A stretch of DNA of 58,303 bases, from NCBI GenBank assembly GCA_937873205.1, contig CALMVO010000024.1, forward strand, positions 1 through 58,303, in the 5' to 3' direction. The translations under genes and the position numbers were made by a program. Under the pieces are notes generated by a model, which saw only the letters and a list, made by a program, of their open reading frames with translations, ran no database searches and was not told where the DNA came from. Below, in pieces: positions 39,364 to 48,635 of the stretch (position 1 is the stretch's first letter; each line of letters begins with the position of its first letter). This stretch comes from an uncultured Acetobacteraceae bacterium (lineage in GTDB: Bacteria > Pseudomonadota > Alphaproteobacteria > Acetobacterales > Acetobacteraceae).

Positions 39364-40335
39364 TCAGAACAGCAGCCCCTTGCGCAGCATGCCGTGGATG
39401 CCCTTCTCGCCGTTTACCGTCTGCGTCACCCGGAAATCCACCGCCAGCGAGCAGGTCTGGTAGGCCTGCTCGCGCGACAGGCTGGTGCGCTCGCAGATCA
39501 GCCCGATCATCTGGCGCAGCGCGATCCGCATCGCCTCGTCCAGGTCCTCGTGAAGCCCCAGGCTGATCCAGTGCGTCGGCGTCTCCGCGCGCGGGAACCG
39601 CAGCAGCGGCGTGGCCGGGTCCGGCGCCTTGTGCAGGATCAGCGTGAAGCGCCCGTTCAGCGACATCTCCAGCGCGTTCACGCAGACCTCACCGTCGCCC
39701 TGCAGCCCGTGCCCGTCACCGGCCGAGAACAGCGCGCCCTCGGTCATCACCGGCAGGTAGAGCGTGCTGCCCGCCACCAGCTCCCTGCAGTCGAGGTTGC
39801 CGCCGAATGCGCGCGGCTCCCGGCTCGACAGGATGCCCCAATCGACCGGGGGCGCCACCGTCATGATGCCGAAGAACGGCGCCAGCGCCAGCTCCGGTCC
39901 CCACGGCAGCCGGCAGACCCGGCGTGCCCGGTCGACCGGTATATGGCTCAGGAACCGGGTGTCGAACTCGTCGGGCAGCGTGCCGGCGAGCGGCCGGATG
40001 CCGCAGTAGCCCCAGTCGGAGGCCGGCTCCACCGCCTCGATCCGCACCTCCAGCATGTCGCCCGGCCTGGCGCCGCGCACCGCCACCGGGCCGGTCAGCA
40101 TGTGCGGGCCCAGCCTCGGCAGTCCGGCCGTGTGGATCGCCGCCAGCGCGTCCGGGACCGGGAACGCCGTCCTGTCCGGGGCCATGATTTCGGGGCCGCC
40201 CGACAGGCATTCCAGCGTCACCGCGTCGCCGGACGGGATCGTCAGCACAGGGGCCGCGGCCGGATCGAGGATGCCCAGCCGGATCGTCCCCGGGGTCGCC
40301 GCGACATGGTGCACCGTCTGCGCCGCCTGGTTCAT
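39364..40335 (-). CDS. Acetamidase/formamidase family protein
   Basis: A 323-residue metal-dependent amidase-family protein. Blocks seen are GDAVTLECLSGG, GPHMLTGPVAVRGARPGDML, VEPASDWGYCGIRPL, PFFGIMTVAPP and GGNLDCRELVAGSTLYLPV. The metal-binding region GALFSAGDGHGLQGDGEVC is clear. The family hydrolyses small amides to ammonia and an acid; the natural substrate here is not decidable. ATG 40335 (M-N-Q-A-A-Q) is preferred to upstream starts because homology begins just after it. No amide transporter is adjacent. Confidence 0.9.
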   Translation of the reverse strand: MNQAAQTVHHVAATPGTIRLGILDPAAAPVLTIPSGDAVTLECLSGGPEIMAPDRTAFPVPDALAAIHTAGLPRLGPHMLTGPVAVRGARPGDMLEVRIEAVEPASDWGYCGIRPLAGTLPDEFDTRFLSHIPVDRARRVCRLPWGPELALAPFFGIMTVAPPVDWGILSSREPRAFGGNLDCRELVAGSTLYLPVMTEGALFSAGDGHGLQGDGEVCVNALEMSLNGRFTLILHKAPDPATPLLRFPRAETPTHWISLGLHEDLDEAMRIALRQMIGLICERTSLSREQAYQTCSLAVDFRVTQTVNGEKGIHGMLRKGLLF

Positions 40336-40530
40336 TCCGCTGCCGTCCCGTGCGATCGTGGTTCCTACGTCGTCGCGCATCCTGCCCGGATTGGGAAGCC
40401 CGCGCGACGCCGGGGTCGGCACGTCACGCGGTCCGGGGGACTTGCGGGAAAGTGCGGGCGCCGCAACACCTTGGGGGCGCGATGCGGGCGTGACCGTCCG
40501 CAGGACCAGCTATCGGGAGCAGCCGACGAC

Positions 40531-41643
40531 ATGAGCGAGGCATTGAGCCAGTTACCCCGGCCCGATTGGCCGGTCGATCCTCAGGCCGCCCGACGGACCC
40601 GGTTCCAGCAGGTCGCCCGCGGCGCGCTGGGCGCCGTGCTCGTGCTGCTCGGGCTGTTCACCCTGCGCGACTTTCTGCCGGCCCTGGTCTGGGCGGTGAT
40701 CTTCGCGGTGGCGACCTGGCCGCTGTTCCGGCGCGCCAAGCGCCGCTGGCCGCCTGGCCGGCACAACCTGCTGCTGCCGCTGCTGTTCACGGCGATGATC
40801 GCGCTGGTGTTCCTGGTGCCGATCTCGCTGATCGGTCTGGAGAGCATCCGAGAGGCGCAGGGCGTATTCGCCTGGATCGAGCACGCCCGCCATACCGGCG
40901 TCCCGGTGCCCGACTGGGTGCACCGGCTGCCCGTTGGCCGCGAGGCGGCAAGCAACTGGTGGCGGCAGCACCTGGCGACGCCGGACGACGCCTCCGAGCT
41001 CCTCGCGACGCTCAAGGCCGGCAGCAGCATGCGCATGACGCGGGCGCTGGGCAGCCAGGTCGCGCACCGCAGCACGCTGTTCGCGTTCAGCATCATCACG
41101 CTGTTCTTCCTGTTCCGCGAGGGCGAGACGGTCACCTCGCAGCTGCTGGTCGCCAGCCGGCGCGCGTTCGGCACCCGCGGCGAGCGCATCGGCCGCCAGA
41201 TGATCGCCTCCGTGCACGGCACGGTGGACGGGCTGGTGCTGGTCGGGCTCGGCGAGGGCGTGATCATGGGCGTCGCCTACGCGATCGCCGGCGCCCCGCA
41301 CCCGACCCTGTTCGGCCTGCTCACCGCGGTGGCGGCAATGATCCCGTTCGCCGCCGTGGTCGCCATCGCATTGGCCTCGCTGCTGGTCATGGCGAACGGC
41401 TCGGCGGTCGCCGCGATCATCGTGTTCGCGTTCGGCATGACGGTGGTGTTCGCGTCCGACCACTTCGTCCGCCCGGTGCTGATCGGCGGCGCCACGAAGC
41501 TGCCGTTCCTCTGGGTGTTGCTGGGCATCCTGGGCGGAGTCGAGGCCTGGGGCCTGCTCGGCCTGTTCCTGGGCCCGGCGATCATGGCCGCGCTGATCCT
41601 GCTGTGGCGGGACTGGACGAAGCCGGACGGGGAGTCGGCCTGA
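40531..41643 (+). CDS. AI-2E family transporter (PerM-like)
   Basis: A 370-residue polytopic protein. The first helix pair (GALGAVLVLLGLFTLRDFLP, ALVWAVIFAVATWPLF) and the C-terminal block of helices ending PFLWVLLGILGGVEAWGLLG then LFLGPAIMAALILLW are the UPF0118/AI-2E exporter signature. A soluble helical segment lies at about 105-180. Members export autoinducer-2 or exchange ions; the substrate here is unknown. ATG 40531. It converges with tRNA-Pro, 16 bases past its stop. Confidence 0.9.
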   Translation: MSEALSQLPRPDWPVDPQAARRTRFQQVARGALGAVLVLLGLFTLRDFLPALVWAVIFAVATWPLFRRAKRRWPPGRHNLLLPLLFTAMIALVFLVPISLIGLESIREAQGVFAWIEHARHTGVPVPDWVHRLPVGREAASNWWRQHLATPDDASELLATLKAGSSMRMTRALGSQVAHRSTLFAFSIITLFFLFREGETVTSQLLVASRRAFGTRGERIGRQMIASVHGTVDGLVLVGLGEGVIMGVAYAIAGAPHPTLFGLLTAVAAMIPFAAVVAIALASLLVMANGSAVAAIIVFAFGMTVVFASDHFVRPVLIGGATKLPFLWVLLGILGGVEAWGLLGLFLGPAIMAALILLWRDWTKPDGESA

Positions 41644-41659
41644 GCCGGAAGCCGAAGGT

Positions 41660-41736
41660 TGGTCGGGCAGGCGGGATTCGAACCCACGACCCTCAGTCCC
41701 CCAGACTGATGCGCTACCAGGCTGCGCTACTGCCCG
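41660..41736 (-). tRNA. tRNA-Pro(GGG)
   Basis: The minus strand folds as a complete cloverleaf. The acceptor stem is CGGGCAG/CTGCCCG, the D arm is GCGCAGCCTGGTAGCGC, the anticodon arm is TCAGT-CTGGGGG-ACTGA with anticodon GGG, and the T arm is GTGGG-TTCGAAT-CCCGC. The 3' CCA is encoded (41662-41660). Length is 77 nt. Confidence 0.96.
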
Positions 41737-41866
41737 CCTATCGCGACGGCAGCCGGGATGTAGCAGTCGCGCCCCCGCGCCGCAATCCAGCCGATCCGGC
41801 CCGGGGCAGCGCCACAGGTGCAGCGCATCCGAGCACCGCCTGGTCATGGGCTTCTTCAGTAGCCTG

Positions 41867-41974
41867 CTAGAGGATGATCCGATCGCTTAGGCTCACGGAT
41901 CATCCTCTAGCTTGTTGTTCTGACGAGCATCTTTATCTGATCGAACGAGTCCGTTCGGTCGGATAATGCTCTAG
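41867..41974 (-). mobile_element. 108-bp CTAG-bounded two-hairpin MITE-like element (copy 2, inverted)
   Basis: Same element as at 38704 but reversed, with about five substitutions (for example CATTATCCGACCG at its A end). It lies between tRNA-Pro and an oxidoreductase gene. Its A-end CTAG (41971-41974) supplies that gene's TAG stop, whereas in copies 1 and 3 the B end does so. Confidence 0.82.
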
Positions 41975-42825
41975 AGGGCCGGAGGTTGCCCCAGAGCTGA
42001 CCAGTCGCGCTCGCCGCCGTCCGCAGCGATGATCGCATCCATCCGCGACGCGATCAGCTCGAGCAGTGGCAGTTCTTCGCCCTCGCCGGCGGCAAGTGCC
42101 AAGCCTACGTCCTTGCGGCCGAGCCGCATGGAAAAGCCAGCAGGCTCGAACCGTTGCTCGGCGACCATCGGCCCATAGCTGCGGATGAGACGATTGCCGA
42201 AGTTGGTGCCGATCAGCAGTTCGACCATCTGAGACGGCTGGACGCCATGCGCCCCCGCGATGCGGACCTGCTCGCTTAGCATCTCGATGATGGCGGTAAT
42301 GCCGAAATTGGCGGCGATCTTCGCTGCCGCCGCCGTCATAGGGGATTCGCCCATGCGAAAAGTGCCCGATCCGATCGCTTCAAACAGCGGCTGCGCGGCA
42401 TCAAGGTCGGCGGACGAACCACCGGCGATGACAGACAGCTTTCCCGCTGCACTCACGTCCGGCCGACCCAAGACCTGAGCGGAGACGAAACGTTGGCCGG
42501 CGCCCGCATGGGCCTCCATCAACCGATGCGTCAGCGCAACGCTGACCGTGCTGCACGAAATATGACAGACTTCGGCTCCTGCCGACAGGATACCGTCGTC
42601 GCCGAAGACGACCGCCTCCACCGCATCGTCGTTCGCCAGCATCGTCATGACCACGCCAGCGTGAGCGGCGTCTCTTGGACTGGCAGCAACTGACGCGCCC
42701 CGTTGCTGGAACGGCCTGGCCTTGGCGGCGTCGCGGTTCCAGACGGTCACGTTGTGCCCCGCTTCGATCAACTGCCCCGCCATGCCGGAACCCATCTGAC
42801 CCAGTCCCAGAAGTGCCACGTCCAT
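41971..42825 (-). CDS. NAD(P)-dependent beta-hydroxyacid dehydrogenase-family oxidoreductase
   Basis: A 284-residue protein of the 3-hydroxyisobutyrate/6-phosphogluconate dehydrogenase superfamily. The Rossmann motif is VALLGLGQMGSGMAGQLIEA (2-21), then NVTVWNRD. The substrate-binding segment is HISCSTVSV, and the catalytic lysine region is TAAAAKIAANFGITAIIE (the usual N-x-x-x appears altered). Related proteins include imine reductases and glyoxylate/succinic-semialdehyde reductases. It is 29 bp downstream of an SDR gene on the same strand, forming a MarR-controlled pair. The stop is the TAG of the adjacent repeat. Confidence 0.85.
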   Translation of the reverse strand: MDVALLGLGQMGSGMAGQLIEAGHNVTVWNRDAAKARPFQQRGASVAASPRDAAHAGVVMTMLANDDAVEAVVFGDDGILSAGAEVCHISCSTVSVALTHRLMEAHAGAGQRFVSAQVLGRPDVSAAGKLSVIAGGSSADLDAAQPLFEAIGSGTFRMGESPMTAAAAKIAANFGITAIIEMLSEQVRIAGAHGVQPSQMVELLIGTNFGNRLIRSYGPMVAEQRFEPAGFSMRLGRKDVGLALAAGEGEELPLLELIASRMDAIIAADGGERDWSALGQPPAL

Positions 42826-42854
42826 GCTGATGTCCTCGTTTTTGTTCGGCTGGA

Positions 42855-43598
42855 TCAGAGAGACTTGAGCTGCCCGCCGTCGATCGAGAGCGCGGCCCCC
42901 GTCACGTAGGAGGCGACCGGCGACAGCAGCACGGTCGCCATCCGGCCCAACTCGGCTGGATCGCCCATGCGCTTGAGTGCGATAGTCTCGACCGGCGGCG
43001 TGCCGTCACCGACGAGGCGCTTCATCCGGTCGGTCGCGAAGAGATTGGGGAGCAGCGCGTTCACGCGAATGGCCCGTGGTCCAAGTTCCTCGGCGAAGCT
43101 CTTGGCGAGCATGGCGAGGCCGGGACGAAGCCCGTTCGAGATCGGCAGCATGGAAGACGCTTCCTTGGCCGAGATCGCGAGGATCATCAAGATTGCGCCG
43201 CCATCGCTTATCGAGGGCGAGATATCGCGCATCAGTCGCACGGTCCCCAAGAACACACTCTCGAAAGACTCCCGCCATGCCTGGTCGTCGGTGGTCAACA
43301 CCCTGGTCACAGGAGGTCCACCGACACTGACGAGCATTCCATCCAGCCGGCCCCAGCGATCCAGCACGGCCGACGCCAAGCGGTCGGGAAGTGCCGCATC
43401 CGCATTGTCGCCTCGGATGTAGGCGATCCGCTCCGATGCCTCAGCCAGCGAGGCTTGCAGAGCGGCGAACTTATCCTCGGACCGGCCAGAGACGAGGACG
43501 TTCGCGCCCTCCGCGAGCAGGATGCGCACGGTGGCGATGCCAAGCCCGTCGGTGCCGCCCGTGACGATAAACGCCTTGCCGCCGAGTTCCAGGTCCAT
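42855..43598 (-). CDS. Short-chain dehydrogenase/reductase with atypical active site
   Basis: A 247-residue SDR. The cofactor motif is TGGTDGLG (TGxxxGxG) at about 13-20, then VSGRSEDK and a GDNAD-like acidic block. The C-terminus LSPVASYVTGAALSIDGGQL is typical. The usual Y-x-x-x-K dyad is replaced: after ILAISAKEASSMLP the sequence reads ISNGLRPGLAMLAKSFAEEL, so the Tyr position is occupied within S-N-x-L-R. A known SDR subgroup has this S-N-x-x-R form. ATG 43598. Divergent from the MarR gene, with 109 bp between starts. Confidence 0.88.
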   Translation of the reverse strand: MDLELGGKAFIVTGGTDGLGIATVRILLAEGANVLVSGRSEDKFAALQASLAEASERIAYIRGDNADAALPDRLASAVLDRWGRLDGMLVSVGGPPVTRVLTTDDQAWRESFESVFLGTVRLMRDISPSISDGGAILMILAISAKEASSMLPISNGLRPGLAMLAKSFAEELGPRAIRVNALLPNLFATDRMKRLVGDGTPPVETIALKRMGDPAELGRMATVLLSPVASYVTGAALSIDGGQLKSL

Positions 43599-43658
43599 GC
43601 TCTGCTCCGTTGCCGAAGAAGACGAGTTACGCCTCGATCGGCAGCTGTCATCGTGATG

Positions 43659-43673
43659 TGTGCAAATAGCACA
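43659..43673. promoter_or_regulatory. Candidate MarR operator
   Basis: TGTGC-AAATA-GCACA is a perfect 5-bp inverted repeat with a 5-bp spacer. It lies in the AT-rich intergenic region between the divergent SDR and MarR starts, where an autoregulatory MarR dimer would bind. Confidence 0.55.
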
Positions 43674-43707
43674 TATAAAGACTGGCTGTCGTTTGCAAGG
43701 ATGAAGA

Positions 43708-44169
43708 GTGCAAAATACACCCATATCTCTGGAGCTGGCCAACCTGCATGAGGCGCTGATCGACATCGTGGCGGTCATGAACCGGCCGCAGCGCGACCAG
43801 GCCATCATCGAGGCAGCAGGTATCACGCTCGACCAGGCGCTGTTTCCGTTGCTCGTTATCGTGGATCGCCGGGGACCGATTGGCGTGGTGGACCTTGCCG
43901 GCCGAGTTGGACGTGACTACACGACCGTCAGCCGGCAAATCGCGAAACTCGAGCATTTGGGCCTCGTCGAACGGCGGCCGGGTGCTGATCGGCGTGTTCG
44001 TGAGGCTACCATCACGGCAGCCGGCGAGGCGATGAACAGGGCAATCGATACCGCACGCGAGCGGCTCGCCACGCAGGCGTTCGGATCGTGGCAGATCGAT
44101 GATCTTGCACAGCTTGCGCGCCTGTTACGCAGATTCGCCGATGCATTGACTGATGACCGCACTGCCTAG
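43708..44169 (+). CDS. MarR-family transcriptional regulator
   Basis: A 153-residue winged-helix protein. The helix-turn-helix is GVVDLAGRVGRDYTTVSRQI and the wing is GLVERRPGADRRVREATITA, both MarR signatures. The N-terminal dimer helix (LANLHEALIDIVAVMNRPQR) is present. The start is GTG 43708 with AGGA about nine bases upstream; ATG 43701 is out of frame. It most likely represses itself and the divergent SDR/dehydrogenase pair through the palindrome at 43659; the inducer is unknown. Confidence 0.9.
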   Translation: MQNTPISLELANLHEALIDIVAVMNRPQRDQAIIEAAGITLDQALFPLLVIVDRRGPIGVVDLAGRVGRDYTTVSRQIAKLEHLGLVERRPGADRRVREATITAAGEAMNRAIDTARERLATQAFGSWQIDDLAQLARLLRRFADALTDDRTA

Positions 44170-44359
44170 CGTAGCGGCCAGCCGGCTTTCCCGCAGAAGA
44201 ACCGCTTCGGCCTCACGCAGCCCGCGCCTAGGTCTTCGCTGCATCAGCAGCCTGTCAGACGATGGTAGCGCCACGTTCGCCAGACGGGATCGCCACCAGG
44301 ACCGGGAGACGTAACGTCGCGATCATCCGCGACGCCATGATCAGCCACCTCCCGCGACC

Positions 44360-44971
44360 TCACGGTCCGATCTGGCTGCGCAGGTCCCGCAACTCGTCCA
44401 GCACGCTCCGCAGCGTGCGGCGCAGGCGCTGTACCTCGTCCTCCAGCACCTCGTCGTGCGCCGCGATCCAGCTCGCCGGCGGCTCGAACTCCGGCACCGG
44501 CGTCGGGGCCGGCTCGCCCGGTGACAGGCCAGCGGGCTCGGGCGGGATCTCCAGCTCGTCGCCGCGGTCGGCGGCGTCGGGTGGCGGCAAATCACCCAAC
44601 AGCGTGCCGTCGCCCTCGCGCAGCAGCCTCTGCACGCCCTTGATGGTGTAGCCCTGGATGTAGAGCAGGTCGGAGATCCGCCGCAGCAGCGCGATGTCGT
44701 CCGGGCGGTAGTAGCGCCGGCCGCCGCCGCGCTTCAGCGGCTTCACCTGCGGGAACCGCGTCTCCCAGAACCGCAGCACGTGCTGCGGAATGTGAAGATC
44801 GTCCGCCACCTCGCTGATGGTGCGAAAGGCCGACGGGCTCTTCTTCGGCCGGCCGCCCTGCCGTTCCGGCTCGGCCTCGCGCGTCTCGTCATAGGGCTCG
44901 GAATCGAAGCCCAGCTCCAGCCGGGCCTCGTCCTCGGCGTCGCCGGGCTGCCAGCCGCCGGACGGGGTCAT
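44360..44971 (-). CDS. MerR-family transcriptional regulator
   Basis: A 203-residue protein. The winged-helix domain is [20 protein letters not shown], then [20 protein letters not shown] and [20 protein letters not shown]. The tail is acidic, Pro-rich and ends in a coiled coil ([20 protein letters not shown]). No metal-binding cysteines occur, so it is not a metal sensor. ATG 44971 overlaps the ihfA stop by four bases. This ihfA-merR pairing is conserved in alphaproteobacteria; its targets are not known. The 190 bp on its far side hold no recognisable gene. Confidence 0.9.
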   Translation of the reverse strand: MTPSGGWQPGDAEDEARLELGFDSEPYDETREAEPERQGGRPKKSPSAFRTISEVADDLHIPQHVLRFWETRFPQVKPLKRGGGRRYYRPDDIALLRRISDLLYIQGYTIKGVQRLLREGDGTLLGDLPPPDAADRGDELEIPPEPAGLSPGEPAPTPVPEFEPPASWIAAHDEVLEDEVQRLRRTLRSVLDELRDLRSQIGP

Positions 44972-45282
44972 GCCGCGTCATCCTCGGCCGGGGGCTCCTG
45001 CCCGTTCACGCGCGCCTTCAGCACCTGGCTCGGCCGGAACACCAGCACCGAACGGGGCAGGATCGGCACCTCGAGCCCGGTCTTCGGGTTGCGCCCGATG
45101 CGACGGCCCTTCTGCCGGACCGAGAAGGTGCCGAAACCGCTGATCTTGACCGGATCGCCGGACTGCAGCGCCGTCGCCACCCGCTCCAGCACCGCCTCCA
45201 GCAGAGCGGCCGATTCGTTTCGCGATAGGCCAACCTGGGTGTAGATATGCTCGGCCAGGCTGGCTCGCGTCACGGTGCTCAT
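44968..45282 (-). CDS. ihfA: Integration host factor subunit alpha
   Basis: A 104-residue HU/IHF-fold DNA-bending protein. [20 protein letters not shown], then [20 protein letters not shown] and [20 protein letters not shown] are diagnostic, including the R-N-P-K-T-G beta arm that intercalates DNA. It pairs with IhfB to bend DNA in recombination, replication and transcription. ATG 45282; 86 bp separate it from fabH upstream, so it may also have its own promoter. Confidence 0.95.
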   Translation of the reverse strand: MSTVTRASLAEHIYTQVGLSRNESAALLEAVLERVATALQSGDPVKISGFGTFSVRQKGRRIGRNPKTGLEVPILPRSVLVFRPSQVLKARVNGQEPPAEDDAA

Positions 45283-45368
45283 GACTGAACCGTAATCACA
45301 CGAGCGGGAGCCGTCAAACCGAAGAGCCCATCAAAGCCCCAAGAAAGCAACGATCTAAGACGGCGTTT

Positions 45369-46331
45369 TCACATCCGGATCAAGGCCGAGCCCCACGTGA
45401 GCCCACCGCCCAGCGCCTCCATCAGCACGAGGTCGCCGCGCCGGATGCGCCCGTCGCGCACGGCCTCGGCAAAGGCGAGCGGGATCGACGCCGCCGACGT
45501 GTTGGCGTGACGGTCGACCGTGATCACCACCCGCTCCGGCGGCAGCCCCAGCTTGCGGCCCATGGCGTCGATGATCCGCCGGTTGGCCTGGTGCGGCACC
45601 AGCCAGTCTATGTCCGCCTGCCCGAGCCCGTTCGCCGCCAGCGCCTCGTCGACCGCGGAGGCCAGCTTGGCGACGGCGTGGCGGAAGATCTCGCGGCCGT
45701 TCATGCGCAGGTGGCCCGACAGTTCCCGCCGGCCCACCGCGCCGTCCACGAACAGCAGATCGCCGCCGCTGCCGTCCGAATGCAGGTGCGTCGACAGCAC
45801 GCCGGGACCGGCCTCCGGGCCGGCCCGCAGCAGCACCGCCCCGGCGCCGTCGCCGAACAGCACGCAGGTGCCGCGGTCGCTCCAGTCCAGGATGCGCGAA
45901 TACACCTCCGAGCCGATCACCAGCACGGTGCGCGCCTGGCCGCTTCTGATCAGCGCGTCCGCCACCGACAGCGCGTAGATGAAGCCGCTGCAGGCCGCGG
46001 CCAGGTCGAACGCGAAGCCGGTCCGCAGGCCCAGCGCCGCCTGCACCCGCACCGCGGTCGCCGGGAACGCCTGGTCGGGCGTGCTGGTGGCGACCAGGAT
46101 CGCATCGACCTCTCCAGCGCCCACGCCCGCATCGTCCAGCGCGCCGCGCGCCGCCGCCGTGGCCATGAAGGCGGCGGTCTCGTGCGGCCCGGCCAGGTGG
46201 CGCTGGCGGATGCCGGTGCGCTCGCGGATCCACTCGTCGGAGGTCTCGACTCGGGTGGCGAGCTCGTCGTTGCCCACCACCCGCTCGGGGAGGTAGGTGC
46301 CGGCGCCGATGAGGGTGGAGCGGTGCGGCAT
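45369..46331 (-). CDS. fabH: 3-oxoacyl-ACP synthase III (KAS III)
   Basis: A 320-residue condensing enzyme that starts type II fatty-acid synthesis by joining acetyl-CoA and malonyl-ACP. The catalytic triad is Cys114 ([11 protein letters not shown]), a His in [11 protein letters not shown] at about 250 and an Asn in [13 protein letters not shown] at about 280. ATG 46331 ([11 protein letters not shown]) fits the family start. It follows plsX by 44 bp. Confidence 0.96.
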   Translation of the reverse strand: MPHRSTLIGAGTYLPERVVGNDELATRVETSDEWIRERTGIRQRHLAGPHETAAFMATAAARGALDDAGVGAGEVDAILVATSTPDQAFPATAVRVQAALGLRTGFAFDLAAACSGFIYALSVADALIRSGQARTVLVIGSEVYSRILDWSDRGTCVLFGDGAGAVLLRAGPEAGPGVLSTHLHSDGSGGDLLFVDGAVGRRELSGHLRMNGREIFRHAVAKLASAVDEALAANGLGQADIDWLVPHQANRRIIDAMGRKLGLPPERVVITVDRHANTSAASIPLAFAEAVRDGRIRRGDLVLMEALGGGLTWGSALIRM

Positions 46332-46375
46332 GCCGACCTGTCTGGCTGTGGAACGGGCGTGGACGGCGCGGCGGG

Positions 46376-47503
46376 TCAGCCGGTGGTGGCGAGGCGGATG
46401 TCCGGCTTGATCTCGGCGGCGGCCAGCGCGGGGGCCGGATAGGCCGCCACCGGGCCCAGCTGGGCGACACCCTGCCGGATGCGTTCGTTGAAGCGGTGCG
46501 TGACCATGTTCATGGCGACGTCCACGGCGTGGGCGAATCCCTCCGCGTCGGCGCCGCCGTGCGACTTCACCACCACGCCGTTCAGGCCGATCAGCACCGC
46601 GCCGTTGTAGCGCCTCGGATCGAGCCACTCGCGCATCCGGTCGAGTCCGGGCCGCGCCATCACGTAGCCCAGCCGCGAGATCGCGTTGGCGTTAAACACC
46701 TGCTTCAGCATGGTCCCGGCCAGCTTCAGGGCGCCCTCCCCGGTCTTCAGCGCCACGTTGCCGGTGAAGCCGTCGGTCACCACCACGTCCGTGGTGCCGG
46801 CGGTGATGTCGTGACCCTCGACGAAGCCGCGGAACTGGCCGGCCAGCGGGCTGGCGCGCAGCACGTCCGCCGCCTGTCGCACACGGTCGTCGCCCTTGAT
46901 CTGCTCGGAGCCGACGTTCAGCAGCCCGATGGTGGGCGATGGCAGGCCCAGCACGACCTGCGCGAACGCCTCGCCCATGATCGCGAACTCGACCAGGTTG
47001 CGGCTGTTGCAGGCGACGTTGGCCCCGAGATCGAGCATCACCACGTCGCCCCGCGCAGACGGGCTGATCGCCGCCAGCGCCGGCCGGTCGATGCCGGGGA
47101 TGGTCTTGATGACGATCTTGGCCAGCGCCAGCATGGCGCCTGAATTGCCGGCCGATACGACACAATCGGCCTCGCCGCGTGCCACCGCCTCCATGGTCAG
47201 CCGCATCGAGGAATCCCGCATGCGGAGTGCGGCGGTGCCCTTGGTCTCGTTGCTGATCACGCCGGGCGCGTGCCGGGTGGTGCACATTGCCCGCGCAGCG
47301 GGGGAGCGCGCCAGCAAAGGCTCCAGCACCGCTTGGTCGCCGACCAGAAGTACGCGCAAGCCCGGATGCCGCTCCGCCGCCAGTGCCAGCCCGTCGATGA
47401 CGATGCCCGGCGCGCCGTCTCCGCCCATCGCGTCGACCGCCAGGGCGTATGCGACGCTGTCGCGACCGGCTTGGTTGCCCGCCTCGGGATCCGCCGCCGT
47501 CAT
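46376..47503 (-). CDS. plsX: Phosphate acyltransferase PlsX
   Basis: A 375-residue enzyme that converts acyl-ACP to acyl-phosphate for PlsY, the first step of phospholipid synthesis in the PlsX/PlsY route. [67 protein letters not shown] and [17 protein letters not shown] are the conserved blocks. ATG 47503; the gene lies 118 bp after rpmF. Confidence 0.96.
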   Translation of the reverse strand: MTAADPEAGNQAGRDSVAYALAVDAMGGDGAPGIVIDGLALAAERHPGLRVLLVGDQAVLEPLLARSPAARAMCTTRHAPGVISNETKGTAALRMRDSSMRLTMEAVARGEADCVVSAGNSGAMLALAKIVIKTIPGIDRPALAAISPSARGDVVMLDLGANVACNSRNLVEFAIMGEAFAQVVLGLPSPTIGLLNVGSEQIKGDDRVRQAADVLRASPLAGQFRGFVEGHDITAGTTDVVVTDGFTGNVALKTGEGALKLAGTMLKQVFNANAISRLGYVMARPGLDRMREWLDPRRYNGAVLIGLNGVVVKSHGGADAEGFAHAVDVAMNMVTHRFNERIRQGVAQLGPVAAYPAPALAAAEIKPDIRLATTG

Positions 47504-47621
47504 CGCGACCGGGCCGGCGCGTCAGGATCGAACGGTGCGGCGACCGGCGCCCTCAAGCCGTATCGAAGGCGAGCCGGACCGCGCATGACGGGGCGCACGC
47601 CCATCCGGATCCAGCCTCGCC

Positions 47622-47825
47622 TCAGATCCGGATGGCTGCCTTGAGCGCCTTGCCCGCCTGCACGACCTCGCGGCCGTCATAGTGGCCGCACTGGCCGCAG
47701 ACATGGTGCGGCCGCTTCAGCTCGCCGCAGTTCCCGCACTCGTTGTGGGCCTCGGTTGGCAGCGCCTGGTGGCTCCGGCGCATGCCGCGACGTGAGGGCG
47801 AGGTCTTTCTCTTGGGAACAGCCAT
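47622..47825 (-). CDS. rpmF: 50S ribosomal protein L32
   Basis: A 67-residue L32. [20 protein letters not shown] is the standard N-terminus. A zinc ribbon with four cysteines follows ([21 protein letters not shown]). It lies between DUF177 and plsX, the usual rpmF location. ATG 47825 was chosen over an upstream in-frame codon. Confidence 0.97.
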   Translation of the reverse strand: MAVPKRKTSPSRRGMRRSHQALPTEAHNECGNCGELKRPHHVCGQCGHYDGREVVQAGKALKAAIRI

Positions 47826-47969
47826 GGGCCTCAAGCCCCTCCAAAACTAATGCCGGATACGGTCGAAGCCGTTCGCGACCGCCGCGCGAACGCCTGATCA
47901 GCCGGCGCTCCTAGCAGAGCCACCCTGCCCCTGCAAGCGAACCGTCTCGAACCGTGACCGGCGGGACGG

Positions 47970-48560
47970 CTAGTTCGGCCGGTCGCCGCGCAGTCGGGAG
48001 AGGGCCGCAAACGGGTTCGGCCGCTCGTCTCCCGTCCCGGCCTCGGCGTCCGGGTCCTGGCCGGCCGCGGGCGGATCGCCGATGCCGACGCCGTCCGGAC
48101 GCTCGGCGCCCGGCCGGTGCGGATAGGGGTCCAGCGCCAGGGCCAGCTGCTCGACCGCCGCCTCGCCAAGATCGAGGGCGCCGCCCTCGTACGGCACGTC
48201 GTCGTCGGCTTCGAGGTCGAGTGCTGCGTCAGGCTGCGCCGACAGCTGGTCGGCCGGCACGAACCGCAGCGAGAACCGCTCGGTCACCGTCGCCTCGAAC
48301 GCCTCCGCGGTGACGACGCAGATCCGCGTCAGCCTCGCCTGCAGCAGCCCCTCCGCCTCGACGACGCCGTTGCGGCCGACGCCGGACAGCCCGAACCGAC
48401 ACTGGAGCTCGGCCACCGCTGGCACGTCGAGCCGCCGTGCCAGTGCCGCGCACTCGCCCGCGTCGGCCTCGACCACGATCACCAGCGGGCCGGTCTCCGG
48501 CCGCTCGGCACCAAGGCGCCGGAGCGGGATCCGGCGCGACAGCTCGGGCTGGAGGTTCAT
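47970..48560 (-). CDS. DUF177 (YceD) family protein
   Basis: A 196-residue protein. The core has VPAVAELQCRFGLSGVGRNG and LTRICVVTAEAFEATVTERF, followed by the acidic LDLEADDDVPYEGGALDLGE. The C-terminus reads ALALDPYPHRPGAE and then NPFAALSRLRG; the NPFAAL motif is common at the end of these proteins. DUF177 proteins are linked to 23S rRNA and L32 synthesis in plants and bacteria, consistent with rpmF next door. ATG 48560. It is divergent from bamE. Confidence 0.92.
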   Translation of the reverse strand: MNLQPELSRRIPLRRLGAERPETGPLVIVVEADAGECAALARRLDVPAVAELQCRFGLSGVGRNGVVEAEGLLQARLTRICVVTAEAFEATVTERFSLRFVPADQLSAQPDAALDLEADDDVPYEGGALDLGEAAVEQLALALDPYPHRPGAERPDGVGIGDPPAAGQDPDAEAGTGDERPNPFAALSRLRGDRPN

Positions 48561-48635
48561 GGCGATGCTCCTTCTCGATTGACACAAGGTGACCGATCGG
48601 GCACCGGACCGGACGGAAGAGGAAACCAGCCGCCG

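Noticed and set aside
41660-41974. Integrase-type genomic island at tRNA-Pro
   Set aside because: No integrase, no repeated tRNA 3' end, and the accessory genes lie on the tRNA 5' side.
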